64,000 bases of DNA, from positions 41,940 to 105,939 of the forward strand of contig JAAYBD010000029.1 in NCBI GenBank assembly GCA_012719035.1, written 5' to 3'. The DNA is from Clostridiales bacterium. GTDB taxonomy: Bacteria > Bacillota > Clostridia > Oscillospirales > Oscillospiraceae. The notes under the pieces were generated by a model. It searched no databases and had not been told where the DNA came from. It was given only the letters and a program-made list of their open reading frames with translations. Shown in pieces: positions 39,359-49,049 of this stretch (positions are counted from its first letter, which is position 1; each line of letters begins with the position of its first letter). A program made the position numbers and the translations under genes.

Positions 39359-40393
39359 TTACGAAATGAAGTCTTTATCGAGCTTCACAGTAAATTCTGT
39401 CAGCAGACGAACGATTGCTTCGGCATCGCATATATCCATTGTCTCGACAGGAGAATGCATATATTTTATCGGCAGCGAGACAACACCGGTGATAACGCCC
39501 TCGCGGCATACCTGTATTACCCAGCCGTCTGTGCCTGAGCTGCCGCCCATGACCTCAAGCTGATAGGGAATCTCCTTTTCCTCGGCTGTTGAAATCAATG
39601 CGTTTGCGATGCTGCGGTTCATGTTCGGACCGATTCCGATAGCCGCGCCCTTTCTCATTTCAAGAGTTTCACTCTTTTTGGAATCGGGAGTTGAAGCAAA
39701 CGTTACATCAAGCGCAATGGCGTAATCAGGATTTATCCCGTAGGTTCCGGTAATGGCTCCGCGGGTTCCAAGCTCCTCCTGAGTGCTGATAAGGCAGTAT
39801 ACATCTACATTTAAGTCCTTAGCGGACAGATATTCCATAACCTTGATAATGATAGCGACACATGAACGGTCATCCAAGGATTTGCCGCAGACTACATTGT
39901 CCGTAAGCTCCTCCGCTCCGCCCGTGAATACGGCGGGTGTGCCGAGGGGAACACGCTTTTTTGCCTCATCCTCGCTGAGTCCCACATCAATGAAAAGTTT
40001 TTTTGCATCAATGGACTTGTCCATATCCTCGTCAGAAAGAGCGTGGGGGGGCAGGGTATCTATCACGCCTAAAATCGGAGGATCGGTGAGCACTTTTATT
40101 TCTCTTGCGGGAAGCATACGCGGGTCGATGCCCCCGATATTTGAAAAGCGCAGAAAACCCTTTTCAATGCCTGTTACTATCATGCCGATTTCATCCATAT
40201 GAGCATCGAACATGAGTTTTTTTGCGTTCGGCTTGCCGCATTTTTTCAGGGCTATTAAGTTGCCCATGGCGTCTGTTGTTATTTCATCGACAAATGGGGA
40301 TAGAAGCTCTTTCACGCGGTCAAATACCTTTTCCTCAAAGCCCGAGGGAGCGGGTAATCCGCATAAATCGATGATCATTTCTTTAAGAAGCAT
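39359..40393 (-). CDS. M42 family metallopeptidase (copy 2)
   Basis: LCGLPAPSGFEEKVFDRVKELL...FDAHMDEIGMIVTGI...LDDRSC...TQEELGTRGA. Confidence 0.93.
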   Translation of the reverse strand: MLLKEMIIDLCGLPAPSGFEEKVFDRVKELLSPFVDEITTDAMGNLIALKKCGKPNAKKLMFDAHMDEIGMIVTGIEKGFLRFSNIGGIDPRMLPAREIKVLTDPPILGVIDTLPPHALSDEDMDKSIDAKKLFIDVGLSEDEAKKRVPLGTPAVFTGGAEELTDNVVCGKSLDDRSCVAIIIKVMEYLSAKDLNVDVYCLISTQEELGTRGAITGTYGINPDYAIALDVTFASTPDSKKSETLEMRKGAAIGIGPNMNRSIANALISTAEEKEIPYQLEVMGGSSGTDGWVIQVCREGVITGVVSLPIKYMHSPVETMDICDAEAIVRLLTEFTVKLDKDFIS

Positions 40394-40398
40394 TGTTT

Positions 40399-41781
40399 TT
40401 ACTCCAATCCGAGAACTATACTGCGGAAAGTATTTCCGCGTTCTACAAAGTTCTTAAATTTATCAAATGACGAGCAGGCGGGAGATAATATTACAACATC
40501 GCCCTCAGCGGCGCTGCCGGCTGCTGCAATGACAGCCTCCCTAAAGTCGTCAATGATGTAAATAGGAAGAGTGAGCCTGTTATATCCGGGGGTATTCAGC
40601 ACAGCGTCCTTTATTCTTTCGGCAGTCTCGCCGGTGAGGTAAAGCGCTTTTACACGCTCGACTATTTCTGTTCCAAGATCGTCAAAAGGTATGTGCTTGT
40701 CGTGCCCCCCTGCGATAAGAATGGGCTTAACCTTGGTAAAGCAGCGCAGGCACGCGATAGTGCGCGTCGGGCTGGAAGCAATGGAATCGTTATAGAATTT
40801 AACGCCGTTCAGCTCGCGTATCAGCTCGATGCGGTGAGCGACTCCGGGGAAGGTTTTCGCAACTTTACGGAAGGCGCTGTCGGTAATATACCCATCCGTT
40901 GCGGCATATGCGGCCATGTAGTTTTCGACATTGTGAATTCCGGGGATGAGGATTCCCGTTGTTGTCGCAACCTCCTGTACCTCGTAATTCCTTGCTGAGT
41001 ACAAAAGCTCATCGACGCAGAAGCATCCGCTGGGTATGGAGTGTCCGTAGCTGAAATACCGAATGTCGGACTTTGCCTGCGAAGCGAATTCCGAAGTGTG
41101 CGGGTCGTCCGCATTCAGCACAAGACGGTCGTTTTCGTCCTGCATCGCAAAAATATTCTTTTTTGCATTTATATAATCCTCAAGATCAGGATGAACGTCA
41201 AGGTGGTTTGGTGAAATATTAGTGATGACAGCAATTTCGGGCTTGCACTTCATGCTGTGAAGCTGAAAAGAGCTTAGTTCCAGCACTGCGAAATCATCCG
41301 GTTTCATTTTTGGAACCTTGTCGAGAAGAGGAGTGCCGATGTTTCCGCCTAAAAAGACAGTATGCCCGGATTCCTTGAGAAGGGTTGCAATAAGAGTCGA
41401 TGTAGTAGTCTTTCCGTCGCTTCCCGTTATGGCAATAGTATGGCAGGGGCAGACGGTGAAAAACGCCTCCATTTCAGAGGTTAGCATGCTGCCGTTTTTA
41501 ACGGCGTTCTGGAGCTCGGGCGTGAAAGGATGAAGTCCCGGGGTACGGAAGATCACATCCTCATGCAGATCGTCAAGATAGCCGCTACCGAGCCGAAGCT
41601 TTGCACCGCGCTCCAAAAGGATGCCGGCATCCCCAAATTGCTCCTTTGTACGCTTGTCGCGGACAGTGACGTCGCAGCCGTACGATAATAGTAATTCTGT
41701 GAGCGGGGTATTGCTGACGCCATAACCGACTACGGCGACGCTTTTACCCTTGAGTTTATTCAAATATTCGTCTAAAGTCAT
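40399..41781 (-). CDS. murD: UDP-N-acetylmuramoylalanine--D-glutamate ligase
   Basis: GYGVSNTPLTELLLSYGCDVTVRDKR...AITGSDGKTTTSTLI...AYAATDGYI; HKHIPFDDL. Confidence 0.96.
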   Translation of the reverse strand: MTLDEYLNKLKGKSVAVVGYGVSNTPLTELLLSYGCDVTVRDKRTKEQFGDAGILLERGAKLRLGSGYLDDLHEDVIFRTPGLHPFTPELQNAVKNGSMLTSEMEAFFTVCPCHTIAITGSDGKTTTSTLIATLLKESGHTVFLGGNIGTPLLDKVPKMKPDDFAVLELSSFQLHSMKCKPEIAVITNISPNHLDVHPDLEDYINAKKNIFAMQDENDRLVLNADDPHTSEFASQAKSDIRYFSYGHSIPSGCFCVDELLYSARNYEVQEVATTTGILIPGIHNVENYMAAYAATDGYITDSAFRKVAKTFPGVAHRIELIRELNGVKFYNDSIASSPTRTIACLRCFTKVKPILIAGGHDKHIPFDDLGTEIVERVKALYLTGETAERIKDAVLNTPGYNRLTLPIYIIDDFREAVIAAAGSAAEGDVVILSPACSSFDKFKNFVERGNTFRSIVLGLE

Positions 41782-41897
41782 GGTAAAACCACCTTTCAGA
41801 GCCTATATTATACAGCGAATTTAAGCCATTTACAATATATTTGATGTAAATAAAAGCCATCGGACTTTTCGCGCCGGACCTAAGAGTTTATTTTTTC

Positions 41898-41976
41898 TTG
41901 CAAGCGCTTGTCCTTTGCTGTATAATTGAATGAAATGGAATTTGAGTCCACCGGGGACGGAAAGCAAGCGCTTGCC
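41898..41976 (+). promoter_or_regulatory. rpe promoter with two CAAGCGCTTG palindromes (cre-like)
   Basis: TTGCAA (41898-41903)-N17-TATAAT (41921-41926); CAAGCGCTTG at 41901-41910 and 41965-41974. Confidence 0.65.
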
Positions 41977-42080
41977 GCCCCCGTATATCAAAGCCGACCC
42001 GCGCGGGGCTCGACTATAAAATCTTATGCCGGTGCGGGCGCTTCTGTTACCGCACCGCACTACTCCGGAGGATATCAAAA

Positions 42081-42734
42081 ATGACAAAAATCTCGCCTTC
42101 TATCCTGTCTGCGGACTTCGCAGAGCTAATATCCGATATAAATGACGTAAAAAACGGCGGAGCAGAATATTTGCATATTGACGTTATGGACGGAAATTTT
42201 GTTCCTAACATCTCTATCGGAATCCCTGTTGTGGAGTCACTCAGGAGGGCGACGGACATGTTCCTTGACGTACATCTGATGATAGACAGACCGCACCGCT
42301 ATGTAAAAAAATTTTGCAAAGCGGGGGCAGATCTTGTTACGTTCCATCTCGAAGCAGACCAGCCGCAGGATATTTTTGAAGCAATAAAGGCTGTCAGGGA
42401 ATGCGGCAAAAAAGTCGGATTGAGCATCAAGCCCAGAACCCCTGCGGAAACATTGATTCCATATCTGCCGCTGATTGACCTTGTCCTTGTGATGACAGTA
42501 GAGCCGGGCTTCGGAGGACAGTCATTTATGCACGACCAGATTCCTAAAATTTCGGCTGTGCGCGAAATGATAGGCAAATTTAATCCCTCATGCGAACTTG
42601 AGGTCGACGGCGGAGTCGACCCCGCAACGGCTAAGCTCTGCAAAGACGCGGGAGCTGATGTCCTCGTTGCCGGAAGCGCTGTGTTTAAGACGAAAGACAG
42701 AAAAGCCGCAATTGAGGCAATACGCAACGCATAA
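42081..42734 (+). CDS. rpe: Ribulose-phosphate 3-epimerase
   Basis: KISPSILSADFAELISDINDVKNGGAEYLHIDVMDGNFVPNISIG...VMTVEPGFGGQSF. Confidence 0.97.
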   Translation: MTKISPSILSADFAELISDINDVKNGGAEYLHIDVMDGNFVPNISIGIPVVESLRRATDMFLDVHLMIDRPHRYVKKFCKAGADLVTFHLEADQPQDIFEAIKAVRECGKKVGLSIKPRTPAETLIPYLPLIDLVLVMTVEPGFGGQSFMHDQIPKISAVREMIGKFNPSCELEVDGGVDPATAKLCKDAGADVLVAGSAVFKTKDRKAAIEAIRNA

Positions 42735-42806
42735 AGATTGATTTTTAGCGAATTACGACATATTCCGTCTCTACCCTTCGATTATAATCACAAGGAGCCC
42801 TGAAAA

Positions 42807-43406
42807 ATGTCATTTTTCCCTCCCTCACTGGAGAATCTTATTGATAAATTTGCGTCTTTGCCCGGAATCGGGAAAAAGAGCGCTCAGCGCCTGGCGTTTT
42901 ATGTTCTTTCTTTGCCCGAGGAGGAAGCTGTAAGTTTTGCGTCAGCAATTATCGACGCAAAGAGCAGTGTTCACTGCTGTCCCGTATGCCAAAATCTGAC
43001 AGACGGAGAGATATGCTCTGTATGCGGAGATGAGCGGCGCGACAAGAGCATGATATGCGTCGTTTCCGAGCCGAGGGATGTGCTCTCGTTTGAGCGCGGA
43101 CGTGAATATAAAGGCGTATACCACGTTCTGCACGGCGTGATGTCTCCGATGAACCATATCGGTCCCGATGACCTGAAGATATCCGAACTTATTTCGCGTA
43201 TTTCCGAAGGAGGGGTGCATGAGGTCATCATGGCTACTAACCCCGACACCGAGGGTGATACGACTGCAATGTATATATCAAGACTTATTAAACCCTTTGA
43301 AGTCAGGGTAACACGTCTTGCATACGGAATTCCTGTTGGCTCAAACCTTGAATTTGCAGATGAAGCAACACTCACGCGTGCCCTTGAAGGCCGCCGCGAG
43401 ATGTAA
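42807..43406 (+). CDS. recR: Recombination mediator RecR
   Basis: LENLIDKFASLPGIGKKSAQRLAFYVL...CPVCQNLTDGEICSVC...Toprim; ATLTRALEGRREM. Confidence 0.97.
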   Translation: MSFFPPSLENLIDKFASLPGIGKKSAQRLAFYVLSLPEEEAVSFASAIIDAKSSVHCCPVCQNLTDGEICSVCGDERRDKSMICVVSEPRDVLSFERGREYKGVYHVLHGVMSPMNHIGPDDLKISELISRISEGGVHEVIMATNPDTEGDTTAMYISRLIKPFEVRVTRLAYGIPVGSNLEFADEATLTRALEGRREM

Positions 43407-43684
43407 TGACCATTATTTACTTGTAATATTAACGAAAATATGTTAAAATAATTATACAAAGCCCACAAGATGCCTATAATAAGATTGGCAAGGGCGTGCT
43501 TAAAAGAATATTTGTACGAAAGTACTTATTATATGGTTACAATTTATCAGGGAATATCATAGACGGCATAAATTATATCCGCGTAGCAGGGCGGATATAA
43601 TGAAATCTGAACGTCTGTGGTTTTTGCACTCTGTTTTACTTGTAATCTACATATTTTCTTAGAAAAAGGAGATTTTTTTATACT

Positions 43685-45343
43685 ATGGCATCAAAATTAA
43701 AAATAATTTCTCTCGGGGGGCTCAACGAGATTGGCAAAAATCTCACTGTTTACGAATACGGTGAAGATATAATCGTTGTCGACTGCGGACTTGGTTTTCC
43801 CGATGAAGAAATGTATGGCGTTGACATCGTTATTCCCGATTTCAGCTATCTTGTGCAGAACAAAAACCGTATCAAAGCCGTTATTATCACACACGGCCAT
43901 GAGGATCACATCGGAGGACTGCCGTATCTTATGCGTGAAATTGACGCCCCGCTTTATACGACCCGTCTGACGGCAGGGCTTATCGAGCTTAAACTTGAAG
44001 AACATGGCTTGCTTGAAAATACCAAGATAATCACGCTCGAAGCGGGGGAACGCTTTAAGACAGGCTGTTTCGGAATCGAACTGATCCGAGTAAACCACAG
44101 CATTGCCGACTCGGTAGCCTTCGCGATAAAGACTCCGATAGGCATGGTTATCCACACGGGAGACTTTAAAATCGATATTACGCCGATCGAGGATGGAATG
44201 ATCGACCTTACCAGATTCGGAGAACTGGGCAAGGAGGGAGTCCTTATGCTCCTTTCCGACTCTACAAATGTGGAAAGACCGGGATTTTCAGAGTCTGAAA
44301 GCAAGGTCGGTTCACGCTTTGACCAGCTTTTCAAAGACTGTGACAAGCGTATAATAGTTACAACATTTGCATCAAACGTCCACAGGCTCCAGCAGATAAT
44401 AAACAGCGCGGCAAAAAACAACCGAAAGGTTGCGATTACGGGACGGAGCATGGAGAACATCATGCGCGTTGCCACTGAATTGGGCTATATGGATGTGACG
44501 AAGGATACATTTATAGACATAACCCAAATCAATACCCTGCCAAAAAACAGAATTGTTATTATCACGACAGGCAGTCAGGGCGAGAGCATGTCTGCCCTCT
44601 ACCGAATGGCGTTTTCAGGTCATCGTCAGGTAGAAATCAACGCGGGTGACAGAGTCATAATATCTGCTTCTGCAATTCCCGGGAACGAAACGACTATAAA
44701 CCGCGTAATAAATGAGCTGTTTATGAAAGGTGCGGAAGTCATATACGACAGGCTTGAGGAGCTTCATGTTTCGGGTCACGCCTACAGGGAAGAGCTTAAA
44801 ATGATGATTGCACTGACTAAGCCGAAGTTTTTTATGCCGCTTCATGGCGAACAGCGTCACCTCCGTACGCATGCGGAACTTGCCAAGAGCATGGGCGTTG
44901 AACCTAACCATGTTGTAATTAGCGATATTGGAAGAATTGTAGAGCTTACCAGAAAGAGCGTCAAGCTTGGCGGCACCGTACCTGCAGGAAAGGTGCTTGT
45001 AGACGGAACGGGCGTCGGAGATGTTGGGAGCGTGGTTCTGCGCGACAGGCGGCATCTTGCTCAGGATGGTATGGTTGTTGTTGTTATGACACTTTCCGCA
45101 GAGGATGCAAGTCTAATCTCAGGGCCCGATATCGTGACGCGGGGATTTGTATATGTTAAAGAATCGGACGTTCTGATGGAGGAGCTGAAAAGAGTAACCC
45201 TCGAAACCCTTGACTCATGCGAATACCAGCGTATTACAGACTGGGCAACTATCAAGACCAAGGTAAAAGCTAATTTGTCAGGCTACCTCTACAAGCAGAC
45301 AAAGCGCAGCCCGATGATTCTGCCCGTTATTATGGAAGTATAA
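43685..45343 (+). CDS. rnj: Ribonuclease J
   Basis: SLGGLNEIGKNLTVYEYGEDIIVVDCGLGFPDEEMYGVDIVIPD...THGHEDHIGGLPYL; 552 aa. Confidence 0.95.
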   Translation: MASKLKIISLGGLNEIGKNLTVYEYGEDIIVVDCGLGFPDEEMYGVDIVIPDFSYLVQNKNRIKAVIITHGHEDHIGGLPYLMREIDAPLYTTRLTAGLIELKLEEHGLLENTKIITLEAGERFKTGCFGIELIRVNHSIADSVAFAIKTPIGMVIHTGDFKIDITPIEDGMIDLTRFGELGKEGVLMLLSDSTNVERPGFSESESKVGSRFDQLFKDCDKRIIVTTFASNVHRLQQIINSAAKNNRKVAITGRSMENIMRVATELGYMDVTKDTFIDITQINTLPKNRIVIITTGSQGESMSALYRMAFSGHRQVEINAGDRVIISASAIPGNETTINRVINELFMKGAEVIYDRLEELHVSGHAYREELKMMIALTKPKFFMPLHGEQRHLRTHAELAKSMGVEPNHVVISDIGRIVELTRKSVKLGGTVPAGKVLVDGTGVGDVGSVVLRDRRHLAQDGMVVVVMTLSAEDASLISGPDIVTRGFVYVKESDVLMEELKRVTLETLDSCEYQRITDWATIKTKVKANLSGYLYKQTKRSPMILPVIMEV

Positions 45344-45357
45344 TGATATAAAAAATA

Positions 45358-45420
45358 AAAAGCCCTGTGTTTTTGTGTACTTTTGATTTAGAACAGTACA
45401 GTTTAACACAGGGCTTTTTG
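45358..45420. terminator. Bidirectional terminator after RNase J gene
   Basis: AAAAAGCCCTGTGTTT..AACACAGGGCTTTTT. Confidence 0.75.
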
Positions 45421-45587
45421 CTTTATAATACTTTAACAAAATGTGAATGTGCTTTTCCGGCGGGCAAGTATTTGATGGGTGTTTTAGACCGCCGGAATGG
45501 GTACATATATATCGGGTGATTTGCAATTATACCTTGCGAAAATCCTCGTTTTGCGGTACACTGTGAACATCTGTACGGAGGTAAGTT

Positions 45588-46562
45588 ATGGATATTCCTG
45601 TTTTTGATGCACACTGCGATACGATATCAGAGGCGAAAAATAAAAACTGCGGCTTGAGAAAAAATAAGCTTCACGTTGATATCGAGAGGGGCAGAGGATT
45701 TTCTCCTTATGCTCAAGTGTTTGCTGTTTTTACAAGGCCAACAACAGGCAGCATAACAGAAATGGATTATACGAAGGACTGGCCTTCGGAAATCCTGACA
45801 CAGATGGCGGATGAACTTATCTCTTTGCTCTTGTCAGAGCTTGAAAAAAACAGTGATATTCTGACGCTTTGCAGAAGCGCGGCGGATGTGAAGTCGGCGG
45901 CGGAGAGCGGCAAAGCAGCCACGCTGATCGCAGTCGAAGGCGCGGAACTTCTGGGTTGTGACCTCGAAAGGTTAAAACGTTCCTATGATAAAGGCGTAAG
46001 ATTTGTAAACCTTTGCTGGAACTTTGACAACGCACTGTGCGGAGCTGCCAACGGCGCTGCAAAAGGCGGACTCACAGATTCGGGAGCACAATTTGTGCGT
46101 ACAATGCAGGATTTGGGGATTGCCGTAGACTTGTCTCATGCATCAGAGCACACATTTTGGGATGTTGCTGAGATAGCCCGCCGTCCCATAATAGCGGGTC
46201 ACTCTAACTCCAAAGCTGTCTGCGATAATCCAAGGAACCTCACCGATGATCAGTTTAAGACGATAGTAAAGCTTGAGGGCGTTGTGGGACTTAACCTCTG
46301 CCCGAACTTTCTCTGTGAAAGCGGCGATGCCGGAATAGAGGATGTTATCCGACATGCGGAGCATTTTCTTGGACTTGGCGGTGAAAAAACCGTATGCCTT
46401 GGCGGAGACCTTGACGGAATCGACGATCTTCCGAAAGAGATGACGGGAATCGAAAGCTATTCAAAACTATATGAGGCTATGCTGAGAAGAAACTATACCG
46501 AAAGTCTCGTACAGGATATTTTTTATAATAATCTTTATAATGTATTGGAGAAAGTGCTGTGA
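45588..46562 (+). CDS. Membrane dipeptidase (peptidase M19 family)
   Basis: MDIPVFDAHCDTISEAKNKN...GAELLGCDLERL...VDLSHASEHTFWD..PIIAGHSN. Confidence 0.94.
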   Translation: MDIPVFDAHCDTISEAKNKNCGLRKNKLHVDIERGRGFSPYAQVFAVFTRPTTGSITEMDYTKDWPSEILTQMADELISLLLSELEKNSDILTLCRSAADVKSAAESGKAATLIAVEGAELLGCDLERLKRSYDKGVRFVNLCWNFDNALCGAANGAAKGGLTDSGAQFVRTMQDLGIAVDLSHASEHTFWDVAEIARRPIIAGHSNSKAVCDNPRNLTDDQFKTIVKLEGVVGLNLCPNFLCESGDAGIEDVIRHAEHFLGLGGEKTVCLGGDLDGIDDLPKEMTGIESYSKLYEAMLRRNYTESLVQDIFYNNLYNVLEKVL

Positions 46563-46891
46563 ACATTCAGATTTTCGGAAAATCAAAATGCTTCGATACA
46601 AAAAAAGCCGAAAGATATTTCAAGGAGCGCAAAATAAAATTTCAGAGCATCGACCTGCCGCGGTACGGGATAAGTCCCCGGGAGCTTGAGAGCGTTGCGG
46701 CTTGTGTCGGACTGGAGGCGCTTATTGACAGCAAGGCGAAAGATGCCGATATTTTGAAGTATCTCGCTTATGATGCCGACAAGGTAGACAAGCTTCTTGA
46801 AAACCCGATGTTTATAAAAACACCGATAGTGCGAAACGGAAAAAAGGCGACAGTCGGATACTGCCCCGAGGTCTGGAAGGATTGGGAGTAG
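46559..46891 (+). CDS. ArsC/Spx-family protein (GTG start)
   Basis: MNIQIFGKSKCFDTKKAERYFKERKIKFQSIDL...PIVRNGKKATVGYCPEVW; overlaps dipeptidase stop. Confidence 0.88.
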   Translation: MNIQIFGKSKCFDTKKAERYFKERKIKFQSIDLPRYGISPRELESVAACVGLEALIDSKAKDADILKYLAYDADKVDKLLENPMFIKTPIVRNGKKATVGYCPEVWKDWE

Positions 46892-47004
46892 TATAAACAA
46901 GGTTTTTCACTCGATGGCTTTTGTTCACAAAGGATTACATGGAATTTATTGGTACAGCTTTTTTACTGTGCTTAAAAATAACAGAGAAAACTGGAGGTAA
47001 AGAA

Positions 47005-47406
47005 ATGGCTTTTACATGGACAAAGGATTTGGAAACAGGTTTTGCGCAGATTGACAATGAGCATAAGCAGCTTATCAAGGCGGCTGACGATTTGGTAACG
47101 GCATGTTCACAGGGCAGGGGAAGACAGGAAATCGCTCAGGCAGTGGATTTTCTTTCAAATTATACGAAGACCCATTTCGGGCATGAGGAAGGATTACAGG
47201 TAAAGTATAAATATCCCGACTATCCGTCACACAGAAACTGGCATCAGGGATACATAAGGGAAATTGAGAATGTAGCCTCCAAAATTAAAACAGAGGGAGG
47301 AACAATAGCCCTTGTAGCGGAGGTCAATACAAAGGTGAGCCAGCTTATCACACATATCAAAACCTTTGATAAAAAACTTGCGCAGTATCTTCAAAGCGCC
47401 CAGTAA
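47005..47406 (+). CDS. Bacteriohemerythrin (copy 1)
   Basis: WTKDLETGFAQIDNEHKQLI...THFGHEE...HRNWHQ...HIKTFD: hemerythrin ligand pattern; RBS GGAGGT. Confidence 0.93.
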   Translation: MAFTWTKDLETGFAQIDNEHKQLIKAADDLVTACSQGRGRQEIAQAVDFLSNYTKTHFGHEEGLQVKYKYPDYPSHRNWHQGYIREIENVASKIKTEGGTIALVAEVNTKVSQLITHIKTFDKKLAQYLQSAQ

Positions 47407-47493
47407 AACTGCGAAAATTATGCATTTGCCGCTTTTGGCGGCATGCGCTGATTTGATAGTATATACTATTAAAATGAATTAGGAGGTCATGAA

Positions 47494-47901
47494 ATGGCTT
47501 TTGTATGGACAAAGGATCTCGAAACGGGCAATGCGCTGATCGACAACGAACACAGGCAGCTTGTAAAAGCCGCGGATGAGCTTGTTGAAGCCTGCGGTCA
47601 GGGAAAAGGACGGCAGGAAGTAGGAAAGGCTGTAGAGTTCCTTTCAAATTATACTAAGACGCACTTTGCGCACGAAGAAGAACTTCAGTTGAAATATAAA
47701 TATCCGGATTATGCCGCACACAAAAGCTGGCATCAAAGCTTTTTAAAAGAATTTGAAGACGTAGCGGCAAAATTGAAAGCAGAAGGGGCGACAATTGCCC
47801 TCGTTGCAGATGTCAACGCCAAAGTAAGCAAGCTGATTACCCATATTAAAACGCTCGATTTGAAGCTTGCGCAGTACATACAGAGCAGTCAGTCGAAATA
47901 A
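47494..47901 (+). CDS. Bacteriohemerythrin (copy 2)
   Basis: MAFVWTKDLETGNALIDNEHRQLV...THFAHEE...HKSWHQ...HIKTLD. Confidence 0.94.
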   Translation: MAFVWTKDLETGNALIDNEHRQLVKAADELVEACGQGKGRQEVGKAVEFLSNYTKTHFAHEEELQLKYKYPDYAAHKSWHQSFLKEFEDVAAKLKAEGATIALVADVNAKVSKLITHIKTLDLKLAQYIQSSQSK

Positions 47902-47929
47902 GCGGAAAATATACCGATAAAAAATAAAG

Positions 47930-47963
47930 CGGACAGCCCTCATTTGGGGAACTGTCCGTTTTT
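47930..47963. terminator. Terminator between hemerythrin and rpsR (convergent)
   Basis: CGGACAGCCC..GGGGAACTGTCCG-TTTTTTA. Confidence 0.7.
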
Positions 47964-47972
47964 TATATGAGA

Positions 47973-48215
47973 TTAGTCCATCACATAAGGCAGAAGAGCT
48001 ACCTGACGGGCTCTCTTTATAGCCTCTGTAAGCTCCCGCTGGTGTGCGGCGCAGGTACCTGTTGTACGGCGGGGCAAAATCTTGCCGCGCTCGGAAAGGA
48101 AACGACGAAGCTTCGAAGTGTCCTTATAGTCTATATGCTCGCTCTTATCAGCGCAGAATTGGCAAACTTTTTTGCGCTTGCGATTTTTATTATTTCTTTC
48201 CTTATCAAATGCCAA
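47973..48215 (-). CDS. rpsR: 30S ribosomal protein S18
   Basis: [63 protein letters not shown]. Confidence 0.98.
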   Translation of the reverse strand: MAFDKERNNKNRKRKKVCQFCADKSEHIDYKDTSKLRRFLSERGKILPRRTTGTCAAHQRELTEAIKRARQVALLPYVMD

Positions 48216-48255
48216 GGTCCTTACCTCCTATCTTTGGTATAATCATTTAAAATAC

Positions 48256-48699
48256 TTAGAACGGCAGGTCGCCGTCGCCCTCGTCAAGCTCGGAAAAAGC
48301 CGAGCCTTTAAAGCCGCTTTCTGACGAGCGGGAAGGGGGGCCTTCGTGATAACCTGTGTCCGAACTATCGCGAGAACGTTTGCTTTCACCGAAATAGACA
48401 TTATCAGCAACGACTTCAGCGCTTCTGCGCTTATTGCCGTCTTTATCCTGCCAATCGCGTATCTGCAAACGGCCGCTTACTACAGCCATGCTGCCTTTCG
48501 TGAAGAATTTGGATACAAATTCTCCGGTTTGGCGCCACGCGACAATGTCGATGAAATCTGTTTGCTTCTCTCCGCTTTCTTTTGAAGCGAAATCGCGGTC
48601 AACAGCCAGCGTGAAAGAGGCAACCGGTGTTCCGGAAGACGTGTAGCGCAGTTCGGGGTCACGGGTTAGGCGACCCATAAGTGTGATGTGGTTTAGCAT
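48256..48699 (-). CDS. ssb: Single-stranded DNA-binding protein
   Basis: MLNHITLMGRLTRDPELRYTSSGTPVASFTLAVDR...; C-terminal acidic tip EGDGDLPF. Confidence 0.97.
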   Translation of the reverse strand: MLNHITLMGRLTRDPELRYTSSGTPVASFTLAVDRDFASKESGEKQTDFIDIVAWRQTGEFVSKFFTKGSMAVVSGRLQIRDWQDKDGNKRRSAEVVADNVYFGESKRSRDSSDTGYHEGPPSRSSESGFKGSAFSELDEGDGDLPF

Positions 48700-48710
48700 A
48701 AAGCGCCTCC

Positions 48711-49007
48711 TTATTGATAGCGAACAGTGATAAGGCTGCGGATTACGCTGTCAGTGATACCAAGGATACGGTCAAGCTCCGCAGGAAAATCGGGAGCAGA
48801 AGTGAACTTGATGAGAACATAATAACCCTCGGTAAGATAGTTAATCTCATAAGCAAGCTTACGCTTACCCATAAGTTCCATCTCATCAAGAGTTCCGTGC
48901 TGCTCGACAAGTGCTTTGAATTTTTCTACGACTGCTGCTGTCTCTTCCTCGTTAAGGTTGGGGTTGATAATATACATCAGCTCGTATTTTTCAGTTGTCT
49001 TAGCCAT
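48711..49007 (-). CDS. rpsF: 30S ribosomal protein S6
   Basis: YELMYIINPNLNEEETAAVVEKFKALVEQHGTLDEMELMGKRKLAYEINYLTEGYYVLIKF; rpsF-ssb-rpsR order. Confidence 0.97.
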   Translation of the reverse strand: MAKTTEKYELMYIINPNLNEEETAAVVEKFKALVEQHGTLDEMELMGKRKLAYEINYLTEGYYVLIKFTSAPDFPAELDRILGITDSVIRSLITVRYQ

Positions 49008-49049
49008 TTTAGCACCTCCTTCTGGACTAATGGCCCCTCAAAAGGGACA

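Noticed and set aside
44615-45055. - strand ORF within RNase J gene
   Set aside because: Antisense to a clearly coding region.
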